From Alteribacillus iranensis (GTDB lineage Bacteria > Bacillota > Bacilli > Bacillales > Marinococcaceae), in the NCBI RefSeq assembly GCF_900113025.1, contig NZ_FONT01000009.1, positions 1 to 62,058 on the forward strand: a DNA stretch of 62,058 nucleotides, read 5' to 3'. The position numbers were made by a program, and so were the translations under genes. Position 1 is the stretch's first letter. Every line of letters starts with the position of its first letter. Under the pieces are notes generated by a model. The model saw only the letters and a program-made list of their open reading frames with translations, searched no databases and was not told where the DNA came from. Positions 49,896 to 60,463 of the stretch are shown piece after piece.

Positions 49896-51359
49896 TTATG
49901 ATTGATTTACTGCCTGTCTTAAGCGTGTCTGTACTACTTCTTTTCCTAAAAGAGAGATAGCATGCGGCAGTTCCGGGCCATGCGTTTGCCCGGTGACTGC
50001 TACGCGTATAGGCATAAATAACTTTTTCCCTTTTTGGCCTGTCGCTTTTTGCGTAGCTTTGGTAGCTGCTTTTATTTCAGCAGGCTCAAATGCTGAAAGT
50101 TCTTCCAGCTCTTTTGAGAAGTGTTCCAGCACTTCTTGTACTTGTTCACCGCTCAATACTTCTTTCGCCTCTTCATTATAATCTATTTCCGTTTTAAAGA
50201 ACAATGATGTTAATTCAGTAATTTCTGCCGCGTAGTGCATTTGCTCTTGATAGAGGCTAACAAGCTTTTTCGTCCACTCATATTGTTCCTCGGTTAACTC
50301 TTCCGGAAGACGGCCTTCTTTTTGAAGATGCGGAATAGCTAGATTCGTTAACCTCTCTGCATCTGCTTCTTTGACATACTGGTTATTCATCCATGCAAGC
50401 TTGTCTGTATCAAAAATAGCCGGTGCTTTCGACACTCTTTCTAGCGAGAATTGCTCTTCTAATTCCTTGATAGAAAAAATCTCTTCTTCCCCCACTGGAG
50501 ACCACCCTAGAAGGGCAAGAAAGTTAACTAACGCTTCTGGTAAGTAACCGAGTTCTTTATATTGCTCGACGAATTGAATAATGGATTCATCTCGCTTACT
50601 CATTTTTTGCCTATCCGGGTTTAAAATAAGAGAAGCATGTGCAAACATCGGCTTTTCCCAGCCAAATGCTTCAAACACCAAAGCCTGTCGCGGAGCGTTT
50701 GAAAGGTGCTCTTCTCCCCGAATGACGTGAGAAATTCCCATTAGATGATCATCTACTACTACAGCGAAATTATAAGTAGGAATGCCATCTTTACGCGCAA
50801 TGACAAAATCACCTATATCATCGGTATCAAACGTAACATCCCCACGTATGGCATCTTCAATTAAGACACTCTGCCCTTCCGGTACACGAAATCGAACGAC
50901 CGGTTTAATTCCTTGCTGTTCATATTCTCGTCTTTGTTCTTCTGTGAGATCACGGTCTCGCCCGCTGTATTTAGGAGCTTCTCCACGGGCAAGTTGTTCT
51001 TGTCTTTCTTTTTCAAGCTCTTCTTCCGTCATGTAATCATAATATGCTTTTCCTGAATCCAATAGCTTCTGTAAGTATTCTTTGTAGATATCGATACGTT
51101 CCATGCAACGGTACGGCTCGTGAGGCCCTCCGATATCGATGCTTTCATCCCAATCAATACCTAACCATTTCAAACTGTCAAGCAGCTTATCTGTCGCTTC
51201 TTCGATGTTTCTTGCTTGGTCTGTATCCTCAATACGAATGATAAACTTGCCGCCTTGGCTTCTTGCAAACAGATAGTTAAATAATGCTGACCGCGCTCCT
51301 CCTATATGTAAATGTCCTGTCGGACTAGGAGCAAACCGAACCCTTACTTCTTCACTCAT
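49896..51359 (-). CDS. gltX: Glutamyl-tRNA synthetase
   Basis: This 487-residue class I synthetase has [12 protein letters not shown] at residues 10-21 (HIGH-type) and KMSKRD at about residue 249 (KMSKS-type). In Bacillus the enzyme is non-discriminating and also charges tRNA-Gln, which GatCAB then corrects; that is inferred here. ATG at 51359 follows GGAAGGTG; an earlier in-frame ATG is not conserved. Confidence 0.98.
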   Translation of the reverse strand: MSEEVRVRFAPSPTGHLHIGGARSALFNYLFARSQGGKFIIRIEDTDQARNIEEATDKLLDSLKWLGIDWDESIDIGGPHEPYRCMERIDIYKEYLQKLLDSGKAYYDYMTEEELEKERQEQLARGEAPKYSGRDRDLTEEQRREYEQQGIKPVVRFRVPEGQSVLIEDAIRGDVTFDTDDIGDFVIARKDGIPTYNFAVVVDDHLMGISHVIRGEEHLSNAPRQALVFEAFGWEKPMFAHASLILNPDRQKMSKRDESIIQFVEQYKELGYLPEALVNFLALLGWSPVGEEEIFSIKELEEQFSLERVSKAPAIFDTDKLAWMNNQYVKEADAERLTNLAIPHLQKEGRLPEELTEEQYEWTKKLVSLYQEQMHYAAEITELTSLFFKTEIDYNEEAKEVLSGEQVQEVLEHFSKELEELSAFEPAEIKAATKATQKATGQKGKKLFMPIRVAVTGQTHGPELPHAISLLGKEVVQTRLRQAVNQS

Positions 51360-51382
51360 GATAACACCTTCCATTTATTTAT

Positions 51383-51862
51383 CTATTCTTCTTTAGGGAG
51401 CAGCAGTACTACCGCATGCGCGGCGATTCCTTCTTCTCTCCCAGTAAATCCTAATTTTTCAGTAGTGGTTGCTTTCACATTAATTTGCGTAAGGTCTGCG
51501 TCTAGGATACTAGCTATCGATTGACGTATATCGTGAATGTATGGTGCCATTTTAGGCTTTTCGGCTAATATAGTGCAATCCATATTACCTAGCTGCCATC
51601 CTTCTTTCTTCACCATTGTAAAAACTTCTCTCATCAGTTGTGCAGAATCAGCACCTTTGTATGCTGGATCGGTGTCTGGGAAATGCTTCCCAATGTCCCC
51701 TTTGCCGACAGCTCCCAATAAGGCATCGGATGCAGCGTGAAGTAAGACGTCGGCATCAGAATGACCCATTAAGCCTTTCGGATGATCTATTTTGATCCCG
51801 CCAATTATCAATGGACGGTTTTCTGTCAGTTGATGTACATCAAATCCATGTCCTATCCTCAT
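51383..51862 (-). CDS. ispF: 2-C-methyl-D-erythritol 2,4-cyclodiphosphate synthase
   Basis: The 159-residue MEP-pathway enzyme has metal ligands D8 and H10 (GFDVHQL) and H42, plus the [19 protein letters not shown] and [21 protein letters not shown] blocks. It starts inside ispD (23-bp overlap), a common arrangement in Bacillus, and lies 23 bp before gltX. Confidence 0.98.
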   Translation of the reverse strand: MRIGHGFDVHQLTENRPLIIGGIKIDHPKGLMGHSDADVLLHAASDALLGAVGKGDIGKHFPDTDPAYKGADSAQLMREVFTMVKKEGWQLGNMDCTILAEKPKMAPYIHDIRQSIASILDADLTQINVKATTTEKLGFTGREEGIAAHAVVLLLPKEE

Positions 51863-52562
51863 TTTTTTGTTCCTCTTTCCGTTTGTTTAATATTGCCTTC
51901 GCTACCGGTATATCTTCTGGAGTTGTAATCTTAATGTTATCATAGCTTCCTTCTGTGATATGTATTCTACTGCCTAGCCGTTCTACCAGACTTGCATCGT
52001 CAGTACCATAGAAAGAAGTGTTATTGGCTTCTTCATAAGCCTTTACCAACATGTCATAATGAAATGCTTGCGGTGTTTGAATCGCCCATAATGTATTACG
52101 ATCCAGCGTCTGTTGTATCATCCCATCGCTTACTGTTTTTATAGTATCTTTTACGGGAACGCCTAGTACCGCGGCTCCGTTTTCGTAAGCAGTTTCGGTC
52201 AGCTTGTAGATATCTTTTCTCGTAACAAAAGGGCGCGCCCCATCATGGACGAGAATGACAGTAGTAGGAGTGGCTAGTTTTTTTAAGCCGGAATATACGC
52301 TATCCTGCCGCTCTGCTCCTCCTAAGGCAATGGTAACCTTATCACTCTTTAGCCTCCACTTATCAAGCAAATCTTCCATATCGGCAAGGTCGGATGGACT
52401 TGCAACAACTACGATCTGTTTACAAACAGGATCATTCGCAAAAATGGCTACAGTATGGACAATAAGCGGTTGTCCTTCTATGGTAAGAAATTGTTTATTT
52501 TTTCCTGCTTTCATTCTCTTGCCTTGGCCGGCTGCTGGAATAATCACACTATACTCCATCAT
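51840..52562 (-). CDS. ispD: 2-C-methyl-D-erythritol 4-phosphate cytidylyltransferase
   Basis: The 240-residue nucleotidyltransferase has the CTP-binding [16 protein letters not shown] loop (10-25), VHDGARPF and the TDDASLVE segment. It performs the third step of the MEP isoprenoid pathway. Either of two tandem ATGs (52562 or 52559) could start it. It overlaps ispF. Confidence 0.98.
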   Translation of the reverse strand: MMEYSVIIPAAGQGKRMKAGKNKQFLTIEGQPLIVHTVAIFANDPVCKQIVVVASPSDLADMEDLLDKWRLKSDKVTIALGGAERQDSVYSGLKKLATPTTVILVHDGARPFVTRKDIYKLTETAYENGAAVLGVPVKDTIKTVSDGMIQQTLDRNTLWAIQTPQAFHYDMLVKAYEEANNTSFYGTDDASLVERLGSRIHITEGSYDNIKITTPEDIPVAKAILNKRKEEQKNEDRTWI

Positions 52563-52662
52563 TCAAATCCTTATCCTTTATATTTATCGTAAGCTCTTTT
52601 ATCATACACGTTATCCCTATACAGAGGCAACGTTTGGAAGAGTTTCTCTCAGAAAAGAAAGA

Positions 52663-52702
52663 AACCCCTGGTCAGTGGGATGTTATCACCGGCAGGGGTT
52701 TG
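52663..52702 (-). terminator. Intrinsic terminator after yacL
   Basis: AAACCCCTG pairs with CAGGGGTTT, with inner CGGT/ACTG pairing, and is followed by CTTTCTTT on the reverse strand. It lies 7 bp past the yacL stop, separating it from ispD. Confidence 0.8.
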
Positions 52703-52708
52703 TTACCA

Positions 52709-53800
52709 TTACAATGCCTTCTCCATTAGTTTTGGTTTTGCAAATATCATTCGGCCTGCACTCGTTTGCAGCACACTTGTTACTACTACATCTATTGTTT
52801 TGCCGATATGACTTCGACCGCCTTCCACTACGATCATCGTTCCATCATCCAGGTAAGCGACGCCTTGGTTTTGTTCTTTCCCATCTTTGATGACCTGAAC
52901 GTTCATCTCTTCTCCAGGGAGGACTACAGGCTTCACGGCATTTGCAAGGTCATTAATATTTAAAACATCCACCCCTTGCAAGTCACATACTTTATTTAAA
53001 TTAAAATCATTGGTGACAACCATCCCGTTTTGGATTTTTGCCAACTTAACAAGCTTACTATCTACCTCTTGAATATCTTCGAAATCGCCTTCGTATATTT
53101 CTACCTTAATCGGCAATTCTTTTTGGATACGTTTCAAGATATCAAGCCCACGACGGCCGCGGTTACGTTTCAGCACATCCGATGAATCAGCAATATGCTG
53201 TAGTTCCTCGAGTACAAATCCTGGAATGACAAGAGTTCCTTCGATAAACCCTGTTTGACAAATGTCGGCAATACGTCCATCAATGATCACGCTTGTATCA
53301 AGAATTTTAACTTTTGGACGTTCTGAAGTAGGGGTGGTCTCTTCTTTCTTTTTCATCGCTGCCCGGCTTGCTGGAAATAAATTCATTAACTCATCTCGTT
53401 TTTTAAATCCAATCTGAAAACCGAAATAGCCAAGAAAAAATGTTACGAATATCGGTAAAACAGAACTGATGACAGGAAAGCTCACTGAATTAAGAGGAAT
53501 ACTTATTAAAAATGCAACCACTAAACCAGCAACTAATCCAAGAGTACCAAACAAAACATCTGCTACTGGTGCCTTAACAATTGTTTCTTCCATTAGCTTC
53601 ATTCCATTTACAATGTAATCTGCTAGCCAGAACGTAGCAAAGTACATCAAAGCTGCGCCAAGAATGGCCCCTATATATGGGCTGCCCAGCCATCCTGGAA
53701 CTGAATTAAAATTAAATAATGATATAAATTCCGGTATAAAGATGAATCCTAGTGTTGTTCCAGCCAATATAAAAAATAATTGAACAATCCTTTTTAACAC
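52709..53800 (-). CDS. yacL: Membrane PIN/TRAM-domain protein YacL
   Basis: The protein is 363 residues with a GTG start (GGAGGTG upstream). It has about four membrane helices (5-30, 40-60, 80-103, 110-130). A PIN nuclease-like domain follows (VKILDTSVIIDGRI about 163-176, with further Asp/Glu, LVIPGFVLEELQH and VVTNDFNLN). It ends in a TRAM-type beta domain (AVKPVVLPGEEMNVQVIKDG). Function is unproven; the family is widespread in Firmicutes and mycobacteria next to radA-disA. Here it follows radA directly because disA is missing. Confidence 0.92.
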   Translation of the reverse strand: MLKRIVQLFFILAGTTLGFIFIPEFISLFNFNSVPGWLGSPYIGAILGAALMYFATFWLADYIVNGMKLMEETIVKAPVADVLFGTLGLVAGLVVAFLISIPLNSVSFPVISSVLPIFVTFFLGYFGFQIGFKKRDELMNLFPASRAAMKKKEETTPTSERPKVKILDTSVIIDGRIADICQTGFIEGTLVIPGFVLEELQHIADSSDVLKRNRGRRGLDILKRIQKELPIKVEIYEGDFEDIQEVDSKLVKLAKIQNGMVVTNDFNLNKVCDLQGVDVLNINDLANAVKPVVLPGEEMNVQVIKDGKEQNQGVAYLDDGTMIVVEGGRSHIGKTIDVVVTSVLQTSAGRMIFAKPKLMEKAL

Positions 53801-53967
53801 GCGTCAGCACCTCCTTTCTCCAGTATAGACATCTCCTGTTAATTAAAAACCCTATATTACCTTAAACAATTGTTAAGTCCTCACCGTAAAACAAATGTAG
53901 CAAAGTATTTACAAAAAGTCATAGTTTTAATGATTTTTTTATCAATTCGTGAACTATTTGTAACATT

Positions 53968-55374
53968 TTACCAATTATCAGGTGCGACCCGTCCTTGAAG
54001 AACGACCTCTAATGCTTCCTCCAGCTCCGTTACGCCAATTACTTTTATTTCCCCCGGAGGTGTCCATCCCTCTAAATTCTTAGCTGGTATGATGGCTCGA
54101 GTAAAACCAAGCTTTGCTGCCTCTTGAATTCTCTCTTCTATTCGTGCTACACGCCTAATTTCCCCCGTAAGTCCGACTTCCCCAATAACGACATCCCCTG
54201 GGTCGGTTGTGTAGTTCCGAAAACTGGATGCGATACTTACAGCTAGACCTAAATCTATCGCAGGCTCATCTAGCTTCACACCTCCAGCTACATTTAAATA
54301 AGCATCTTGATTTTGAAGCAGCATGCCTAACCGTTTTTCCAAAACAGCCATAAGCAAGGCAATACGATTATGATCAATCCCTGTTGCGGTCCTCCTTGGA
54401 TTAGCATAGCTCGTGGGGGCTATTAATGCTTGCACTTCTACAAGAACCGGCCTGGTCCCTTCAATCGATGCCACCACAATAGATCCGGAGGTACCTTTTG
54501 TGCGATCTTCTAAAAAAATTTCCGAAGGATTTTTTACTTCCTGCAAACCGTACTCTTTCATTTCAAAGATTCCTATTTCGTTTGTTGAACCAAAACGGTT
54601 TTTTACAGCTCTTAGAATCCGATAAGTATGATGACGTTCTCCCTCAAAGTATAAAACCGAGTCCACCATATGTTCGAGCATTTTTGGACCAGCAATTGAA
54701 CCTTGTTTCGTCACGTGACCAACTATAAATATAGCGATCCCGCGACTTTTAGCCAATTTCATGAACATAGATGTGGATTCCCTCACTTGAGCAACACTGC
54801 CGGGAGCTGACGTTATGTCGTCATGATGTACCGTTTGAATAGAATCGATCACTACCAAAGACGGGCTCATTTCTTCAATGGCTCGTTCAATAAGTGCCAT
54901 ATTTGTTTCAGCGAGGAGGTAAAGACTTTCTTCATTAATATTCATTCGGTCCGCACGGAGTTTTGTCTGTTTTAATGATTCCTCACCAGATATATAAAGC
55001 ACATTATGGTATTTTGAGGCTAATAAGGCAGACGCTTGAAGAAGCAGCGTCGATTTACCAATTCCTGGATCCCCTCCCACTAATACAAGTGATCCTGGAA
55101 CCATTCCTCCTCCTAGTACCCGATTTAATTCTGGAAGAGAGGTATCGATTCTCGGTTCCTCGCCCCCGGTAACTTTTGTGATCGATTGAGGTTTTCTCGC
55201 CCCAGGTTCACCAAAAGAACGTGCAGCTGCTACAGCACCCTTCTTCGGTTTAGAGGATGTTTCTAATTCTTCCACCATTGTATTCCACGCTTGGCAGCCA
55301 GGACATCGTCCCATCCACTTTCTCGATTCATAACCACATTCCTGGCAGACAAATTTTGTTTTTTGCTTCGCCAT
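53968..55374 (-). CDS. radA: DNA repair protein RadA
   Basis: This 468-residue RecA-like ATPase and branch-migration helicase has a zinc finger C10-x2-C13...C24-x2-C27, Walker [11 protein letters not shown], the KNRFG motif ([11 protein letters not shown]) and a C-terminal Lon-protease-like domain. In Bacillus it helps process recombination intermediates and controls DisA, whose gene normally comes next but is absent. It has its own likely promoter in the 387-bp gap after clpC. Confidence 0.98.
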   Translation of the reverse strand: MAKQKTKFVCQECGYESRKWMGRCPGCQAWNTMVEELETSSKPKKGAVAAARSFGEPGARKPQSITKVTGGEEPRIDTSLPELNRVLGGGMVPGSLVLVGGDPGIGKSTLLLQASALLASKYHNVLYISGEESLKQTKLRADRMNINEESLYLLAETNMALIERAIEEMSPSLVVIDSIQTVHHDDITSAPGSVAQVRESTSMFMKLAKSRGIAIFIVGHVTKQGSIAGPKMLEHMVDSVLYFEGERHHTYRILRAVKNRFGSTNEIGIFEMKEYGLQEVKNPSEIFLEDRTKGTSGSIVVASIEGTRPVLVEVQALIAPTSYANPRRTATGIDHNRIALLMAVLEKRLGMLLQNQDAYLNVAGGVKLDEPAIDLGLAVSIASSFRNYTTDPGDVVIGEVGLTGEIRRVARIEERIQEAAKLGFTRAIIPAKNLEGWTPPGEIKVIGVTELEEALEVVLQGRVAPDNW

Positions 55375-55442
55375 AAATTTTCCCTCTCTCTACCTTATGC
55401 AAACTACATTCAAAGTTGACCACAGGAAAAACGCAAGCGCCC

Positions 55443-55458
55443 TAACTTGCACAAGTTA
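55443..55458. promoter_or_regulatory. Palindromic operator-like site at the radA start
   Basis: TAACTTG-CA-CAAGTTA: 7-bp arms, perfect. It overlaps the predicted transcription start (about 55457), where repressors bind. It does not match LexA (CGAAC-N4-GTTCG) or CtsR sites. The binding protein is unknown. Confidence 0.4.
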
Positions 55459-55463
55459 TGATG

Positions 55464-55492
55464 ACTATTGCCTCACACACATAACGTGTCAA
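55464..55492 (-). promoter_or_regulatory. Candidate promoter of radA
   Basis: On the reverse strand there is a perfect TTGACA (55487-55492), 17 bp, then AATAGT (55464-55469, 4 of 6). It is about 90 bp upstream of radA and would separate it from the CtsR operon. Confidence 0.5.
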
Positions 55493-55678
55493 TTTCAGCA
55501 AAAGATCAATCACCTCTGATCCTCCTGTGCGGCTGGGCACTGAGGCTAGATAACGACCGCTAAAAATGTTTATTTACCTTATCTGTAAACAAAAGCACGG
55601 AAGATTGTCGAATGAGATATAATAATAGCCGCTCTCTTCACTCACGCTGGCGAAAACTGTCGAATTCCATCCTATGCA

Positions 55679-55720
55679 CAAGAAGCTGTCCAAGAAGATG
55701 TATTCTTCCACTCGGACAGC
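55679..55720 (-). terminator. Terminator-like hairpin after clpC
   Basis: GCTGTCC pairs with GGACAGC, with inner AAGA/TCTT pairing, then TTCTTG on the reverse strand. It lies about 40 bp after the clpC stop. The U-tract is interrupted, so efficiency is uncertain. Confidence 0.55.
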
Positions 55721-55761
55721 ACTTGTACGTAGTTACAGAATCTCCTGCTTGATTGTTTTAA

Positions 55762-58212
55762 TTAAGCATTGGCTCCTGATTTTGCGCGGACGACAAATTC
55801 ACCATTTTCGGTATCAATGATAGCTGTGTCTCCTTTTTGAATACTTCCACGGAGCAATTCTTCCGAAAGACGATCCTCGACATGGCGCTGCAACGCGCGA
55901 CGCAGTGGACGAGCTCCATATTCAGGGTCAAAGCCTTCATCCGAAATTTTTTCTTTCGCTTCCTCTGTTAATTCAAAGTCAATACCTTGTTCCGATAGAC
56001 GCTTTCTCAATTCTTCTGCCATTAAAGAAACGATTTCTTTAATATGCTTCTTCTCTAGGCTGTGGAAGACAATAATCTCGTCTACCCGGTTTAAAAATTC
56101 AGGGCGGAATGTATTCTTCAGTTCACCCATCACTTTGTCACGCATATCTTGGAAATTCTCTTCCTCGTTTTGGGTAGCGAAACCAACAGACTTACTTCTT
56201 CTTAAGAGGCTTGCCCCCACATTAGAAGTCATGATGATTGCCGTATTTCGAAAATCTACTCGACGTCCTTTTGAGTCAGTAAGGAAACCATCTTCTAATA
56301 CTTGAAGTAAAATATTAAATACTTCCGGATGTGCTTTTTCTACCTCATCCAGCAATATGACTGAATACGGGTTCCGGCGAACTTTTTCCGTTAATTGGCC
56401 GCCTTCCTCATATCCAACATATCCTGGAGGTGAACCAACAAGACGACTCGTAGCATGCTTCTCCATATACTCAGACATATCTATACGAATGACAGAATCT
56501 TCATCACCAAACAATGTTTCCGATACTGCTCTTGCCAATTCCGTTTTCCCTACTCCAGTAGGGCCGAGGAATATGAAGGAGCCTATTGGACGTTTCGGGT
56601 CTTTTAACCCAGCGCGTGCACGACGAATGGCTTTGGATACAGCTTTAACAGCCTCTTCTTGACCAATAACACGGTCATGTAAAATATCTTCCATTTTCAA
56701 CAAGCGATCAGTCTCTTCTTCTGCAAGCTTGGATACAGGAATTCCGGTCCAGCTAGCCACCACCTGAGCGATGTCCTCAGGAGTTACTTCTGTATTTTCC
56801 TGGCCTTGCTTTTCTTTCCATTCATTTTTCATTTTCTCGAGTTCTTCTCTTAACCGCTGCTCACTGTCACGTAAAGAAGCTGCTTTTTCAAACTCCTGGC
56901 TCTGTACAGCTGCGTCTTTTTCTTTCCTTGTTTCCTCGAGTTTCTGCTCCAGTTCTTTTAAATTAGGCGGAGCTGTGTAAGAACGAAGGCGCACTTTGGA
57001 ACCTGCTTCATCAATTAAATCAATCGCTTTATCAGGGAGAAAACGGTCTGAAATATACCGATCTGATAACTTCACTGCTTCTTCGATCGCTTCATCTGTA
57101 ATGGTCACCCGGTGGTGTGCTTCATAGCGGTCTCGCAGGCCACTTAGAATTTGTATTGATTCTTCATTCGTTGGTTCATCAACTTGGATAGGCTGGAACC
57201 TTCTTTCTAACGCCGCATCCTTTTCGATATACTTACGGTACTCATCTAATGTAGTAGCTCCGATACATTGTAACTCTCCACGTGCCAAAGATGGTTTTAA
57301 AATATTAGAAGCATCAATTGCTCCTTCCGCCCCACCGGCACCGATAAGAGTATGGAGCTCATCTATAAATAGAATAACATTGCCTGCTTGACGTATTTCT
57401 TCCATCACTTTTTTCAAACGGTCTTCGAATTCACCACGATATTTCGTGCCGGCTACGACCGTGCCCATATCTAATGTCATCACGCGTTTATTACGCAGCG
57501 TTTCCGGCACTTCATTCGAAACAATCGCTTGCGCCAACCCTTCTGCGACTGCTGTTTTACCAACACCAGGTTCACCAATAAGAACGGGGTTATTCTTTGT
57601 ACGCCGGCTCAACACTTGTATGACTCTTTCGATCTCTTTACTTCTTCCAATAACAGGATCTAATCCCTCTTCTTTTGCCACTGCTGTTAAATCTCTAGCT
57701 AAGCTATCTAGAGTTGGAGTATTCGCATTAGCAGACCCTCCACCGGATGCTTGCTGGTGTCCGGCGCCAGATGATTCATGATTACCTAACAATTGGAGAA
57801 CTTGCTGACGTGCTTTATTTAAGCTGACGCCTAGATTATTAAGGACACGTGCCGCTACTCCTTCTCCTTCGCGTATTAATCCAAGCAATATATGCTCTGT
57901 TCCTACGTAAGAATGGCCAAGCTTTCTCGCTTCATCCATAGAGAGCTCGATAACTTTTTTGGCTCTTGGTGTATAATGAATGGTTTTCGAGCCTTCCTGA
58001 CTGCTGCCAATTAATGCTTCTACTTCTTTTTGAATTTGTTCGGAACCAAGATTTAAGGCTTGCAGGGCTTTTGCCGCAATCCCTTCTCCTTCGCGAATGA
58101 GACCAAGCAATATATGTTCTGTTCCAATGTTGTTATGTCCTAGTCGAATTGCTTCCTCTTGTGCTAAAGCTAGTACTTTTTGCGCTCGTTCTGTAAACCG
58201 TCCAAACATCAT
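55762..58212 (-). CDS. clpC: ATP-dependent Clp protease ATPase subunit ClpC
   Basis: This 816-residue Hsp100 unfoldase begins [14 protein letters not shown] like its B. subtilis counterpart. Two Clp_N repeats (1-about 145) precede AAA+ D1 (GEPGVGKT near 213), a UVR/M-domain ([12 protein letters not shown] about 428-440) and D2 (GPTGVGKT near 548). With ClpP and adaptors (MecA, McsB) it degrades proteins, including phosphoarginine-tagged ones. It is the last gene of ctsR-mcsA-mcsB-clpC. Confidence 0.99.
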   Translation of the reverse strand: MMFGRFTERAQKVLALAQEEAIRLGHNNIGTEHILLGLIREGEGIAAKALQALNLGSEQIQKEVEALIGSSQEGSKTIHYTPRAKKVIELSMDEARKLGHSYVGTEHILLGLIREGEGVAARVLNNLGVSLNKARQQVLQLLGNHESSGAGHQQASGGGSANANTPTLDSLARDLTAVAKEEGLDPVIGRSKEIERVIQVLSRRTKNNPVLIGEPGVGKTAVAEGLAQAIVSNEVPETLRNKRVMTLDMGTVVAGTKYRGEFEDRLKKVMEEIRQAGNVILFIDELHTLIGAGGAEGAIDASNILKPSLARGELQCIGATTLDEYRKYIEKDAALERRFQPIQVDEPTNEESIQILSGLRDRYEAHHRVTITDEAIEEAVKLSDRYISDRFLPDKAIDLIDEAGSKVRLRSYTAPPNLKELEQKLEETRKEKDAAVQSQEFEKAASLRDSEQRLREELEKMKNEWKEKQGQENTEVTPEDIAQVVASWTGIPVSKLAEEETDRLLKMEDILHDRVIGQEEAVKAVSKAIRRARAGLKDPKRPIGSFIFLGPTGVGKTELARAVSETLFGDEDSVIRIDMSEYMEKHATSRLVGSPPGYVGYEEGGQLTEKVRRNPYSVILLDEVEKAHPEVFNILLQVLEDGFLTDSKGRRVDFRNTAIIMTSNVGASLLRRSKSVGFATQNEEENFQDMRDKVMGELKNTFRPEFLNRVDEIIVFHSLEKKHIKEIVSLMAEELRKRLSEQGIDFELTEEAKEKISDEGFDPEYGARPLRRALQRHVEDRLSEELLRGSIQKGDTAIIDTENGEFVVRAKSGANA

Positions 58213-58234
58213 AGACGTGCACCTCCATATTTTA

Positions 58235-59305
58235 CTATTCGTTTTCTAACATCAACCGCTCTCTAATTAACGCGGCTCTCCTGATATCTCTTTCATTTGG
58301 TGCGAGTGTACTTTCAGCATATTGTTGGAGAAAACCAGGCTGAGTTAAAATCATTAACTCATTTAAGATATTACCCGATACTCCTTGTATTAAATCCATA
58401 TCAATTCCAAGTCGAACATCGGATAATCGTTTTGCAGCTTCTTTGGAGTCCATCACCCGGCTGTTCGCCAAGATTCCGAAAGATCGATAAACTTTATCTT
58501 CCATTTGTATTCTTGAGGCACGTAATAACTTCTCCCGTGCTGCTCTTTCTTGCTGGATGAGCTGCATTACGACTCCCCGAAGATCCTCTACCATATCTTC
58601 TTCCGATTTTCCAAGTGTCATTTGGTTTGAAATTTGAAAGAGATTTCCGAGTGTTTCACTGCCTTCCCCGTAAATACCCCGTACAACTAATCCAAGCTGG
58701 TTTATAGCAGGTAAAATACGATTTAATTGCTTTGTCATGACTAATGCCGGCAAATGCATCATCACGGAAGCTCTCATTCCTGTTCCCACATTTGTAGGAC
58801 AGCTCGTTAAATAGCCCCTATATTCATCAAAGGCATAGGTGACTTTTTCCTCTATCCAATCATCAAGCCCATTGGAGAGAACTAATCCTTCACTCAACTG
58901 AAAACCTCGAAACAGGCATTGGAGACGTATATGATCTTCTTCATTTATCATAATGCTGACAGATTCATTTTCGTTAAGTAGTACTGCTCCATGTTTTGAT
59001 TTATCAGCAAGATATGGACTAATCAAATGCTTTTCAACTAGCATTCTTTTCTCGTTAGGCGAAAGATCGTCCATTTTGATCAGTTCCAACGCGCCGATCG
59101 AATCATATTTTCGTTGAGCCAGTTCTCTTGACACGTAGTGAAGTAAAGTCTGGGATGATTCCTCTGAAGCGATAATGGGGAAGGGATAATGCTCTAAATT
59201 GCGAGCAAGTCGTATTCTTGTGCTAATTACGATGTCTCCATCCGGGTCAGGTCCTGACTTCATCCACGGACTGATCGCTTGTGAAATAAAACGTTCCAGA
59301 GACAT
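58235..59305 (-). CDS. mcsB: Protein arginine kinase McsB
   Basis: The 356-residue phosphagen-kinase-fold enzyme phosphorylates arginines to mark proteins for ClpCP. Visible are [10 protein letters not shown] (about 28-37), [26 protein letters not shown] with the active-site Cys near 165, and [11 protein letters not shown] at 59305 is used; it overlaps the mcsA stop region, and the GGAGGGAG site fits. It needs McsA as an activator. Confidence 0.98.
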   Translation of the reverse strand: MSLERFISQAISPWMKSGPDPDGDIVISTRIRLARNLEHYPFPIIASEESSQTLLHYVSRELAQRKYDSIGALELIKMDDLSPNEKRMLVEKHLISPYLADKSKHGAVLLNENESVSIMINEEDHIRLQCLFRGFQLSEGLVLSNGLDDWIEEKVTYAFDEYRGYLTSCPTNVGTGMRASVMMHLPALVMTKQLNRILPAINQLGLVVRGIYGEGSETLGNLFQISNQMTLGKSEEDMVEDLRGVVMQLIQQERAAREKLLRASRIQMEDKVYRSFGILANSRVMDSKEAAKRLSDVRLGIDMDLIQGVSGNILNELMILTQPGFLQQYAESTLAPNERDIRRAALIRERLMLENE

Positions 59306-59307
59306 TA

Positions 59308-59841
59308 TCATTCTCCCTCCCCGTCTTGCATATTAAACTCCAAATGTCGTATTTCGTCCCGCAGTCTGGCAGCTTCTTCAAATTCTTCCGATTCTACGTG
59401 ACGACGCAGCTGAGTGCGCAGCTCTTCGATTTTCCTTTTTACTTCTATTTTGCCGCCTTCTCTTCTCGGAATTTTACCAGCATGCCGAGTGTTTCCTCCA
59501 TGTACTCTCCTGAATATAGGATCCAGTTTCGTACTGAAAGTTCTATAGCATTCCGAACAACCAAATTTACCGATTTCAGTAAATCTATCATAAGATAACC
59601 CACAATTATTACAAACTAATGGTGTAGGAGCTTTTGACGACGAACGTACTCCATTTTTTGGCTGCTCAAAATGTAAAAGTCCAGACAATAAGTCCTGTAT
59701 AGAATAACTATTCCAGTTAGGAAATGTTTCACCTTTATCTTTCGCGCATTCCTCACAGAGGTGCATTTCATTCTTTTGTCCATTTATGATTTTAGTAAAG
59801 TGGAGTGTTGCTTGCCTCTTTTGACATTCTTCACAAAGCAC
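59308..59841 (-). CDS. mcsA: McsA, activator of McsB
   Basis: The protein has 177 residues with four CxxC pairs: C3/C6, C29/C32, C77/C80 and C95/C98 (zinc binding), and a C-terminal UVR motif ([15 protein letters not shown] about 150-164). McsA activates McsB and helps inactivate CtsR under heat or metal/thiol stress. It lies between ctsR and mcsB. Confidence 0.98.
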   Translation of the reverse strand: MLCEECQKRQATLHFTKIINGQKNEMHLCEECAKDKGETFPNWNSYSIQDLLSGLLHFEQPKNGVRSSSKAPTPLVCNNCGLSYDRFTEIGKFGCSECYRTFSTKLDPIFRRVHGGNTRHAGKIPRREGGKIEVKRKIEELRTQLRRHVESEEFEEAARLRDEIRHLEFNMQDGEGE

Positions 59842-59866
59842 GTTGTCTCTCCCTCCTCAGCCGTCT

Positions 59867-60331
59867 CTATTTAAATCTCAAGCTGCTAAGCATGGCTTTA
59901 AGCACCCTTGCTCGGAGTAAGTCACGATCTTCTGAATGCTTTAAGGATAAAATGTTCCGATCGGTTGCCGCAAGCATCATATTAGCTTCTCTTTTAGATA
60001 TAACCTTTTCTTCGAATAATCTCATAATAATACTTTCGGCTGTGACTTGATCAATTCCTTCTTTTACTAGCTTTAATAATTGATCTACCAGTTCCGCATG
60101 GTCTGCAATTTTCACTCTTGAAATTCGAATGTATCCCCCTCCCCCTCTTTTACTTTCAACCATATATCCCTTTTCTGTAGTAAACCTAGTACTAATAACA
60201 TAATTAATCTGCGAGGGAACACACTCAAATTGCTTAGCCAGCTCACTTCGTTTTATTTCGATAAGCCCCTTCTCGCTATTCGTTAAAATTTCTTTTAAAT
60301 GCTGCTCAATAATATCCGAGATGTTCCTCAA
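59867..60331 (-). CDS. ctsR: Class III stress gene repressor CtsR
   Basis: This 154-residue winged-helix repressor of clp genes starts at a TTG (60331) 8 nt after GGGAGG. Visible are SELAKQFECVPSQINYVISTRFT (DNA-binding helix-turn-helix), the wing SKRGGGGYIRI with the thermosensing Gly-rich loop, and the C-terminal dimerisation/degron region. It represses its own operon through the operator upstream. Confidence 0.98.
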   Translation of the reverse strand: MRNISDIIEQHLKEILTNSEKGLIEIKRSELAKQFECVPSQINYVISTRFTTEKGYMVESKRGGGGYIRISRVKIADHAELVDQLLKLVKEGIDQVTAESIIMRLFEEKVISKREANMMLAATDRNILSLKHSEDRDLLRARVLKAMLSSLRFK

Positions 60332-60370
60332 GAGAATGACCTCCCCTCCACTAAAAAGAAGTAGATGTCC

Positions 60371-60393
60371 CTTGACCTTGACTATATTTGACT
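60371..60393 (-). promoter_or_regulatory. CtsR operator with three heptads
   Basis: The reverse strand reads AGTCAAA (387-393 block), TAT, AGTCAAG, then overlapping GGTCAAG. CtsR sites are two direct heptads GGTCAAA spaced by 3; the first two fit this and the third extends the array. It covers the predicted transcription start of ctsR. Confidence 0.9.
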
Positions 60394-60396
60394 ATA

Positions 60397-60425
60397 AATA
60401 TAATACACCTTCTTCTGTATTGCAA
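60397..60425 (-). promoter_or_regulatory. Sigma-A promoter of ctsR-mcsA-mcsB-clpC
   Basis: On the reverse strand TTGCAA (60420-60425), 17 bp and TATATT (60397-60402) stand immediately upstream of the CtsR operator. B. subtilis additionally has a sigma-B promoter; I saw no clear GTTT/GGGTAT pair here. Confidence 0.75.
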
Positions 60426-60463
60426 GCAGAAAGCATTACTCATTTTAGCCAACATAAAAGAAA

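Larger units (their letters stand above)
55375..55761. other. Gap between clpC and radA
   Basis: The gap is 387 bp. It contains a terminator-like hairpin after clpC (55685-55720), a likely radA promoter (55464-55492) and a 7-2-7 palindrome (55443-55458). No reading frame with a ribosome-binding site was found. In B. subtilis this gap is short. Confidence 0.6.
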
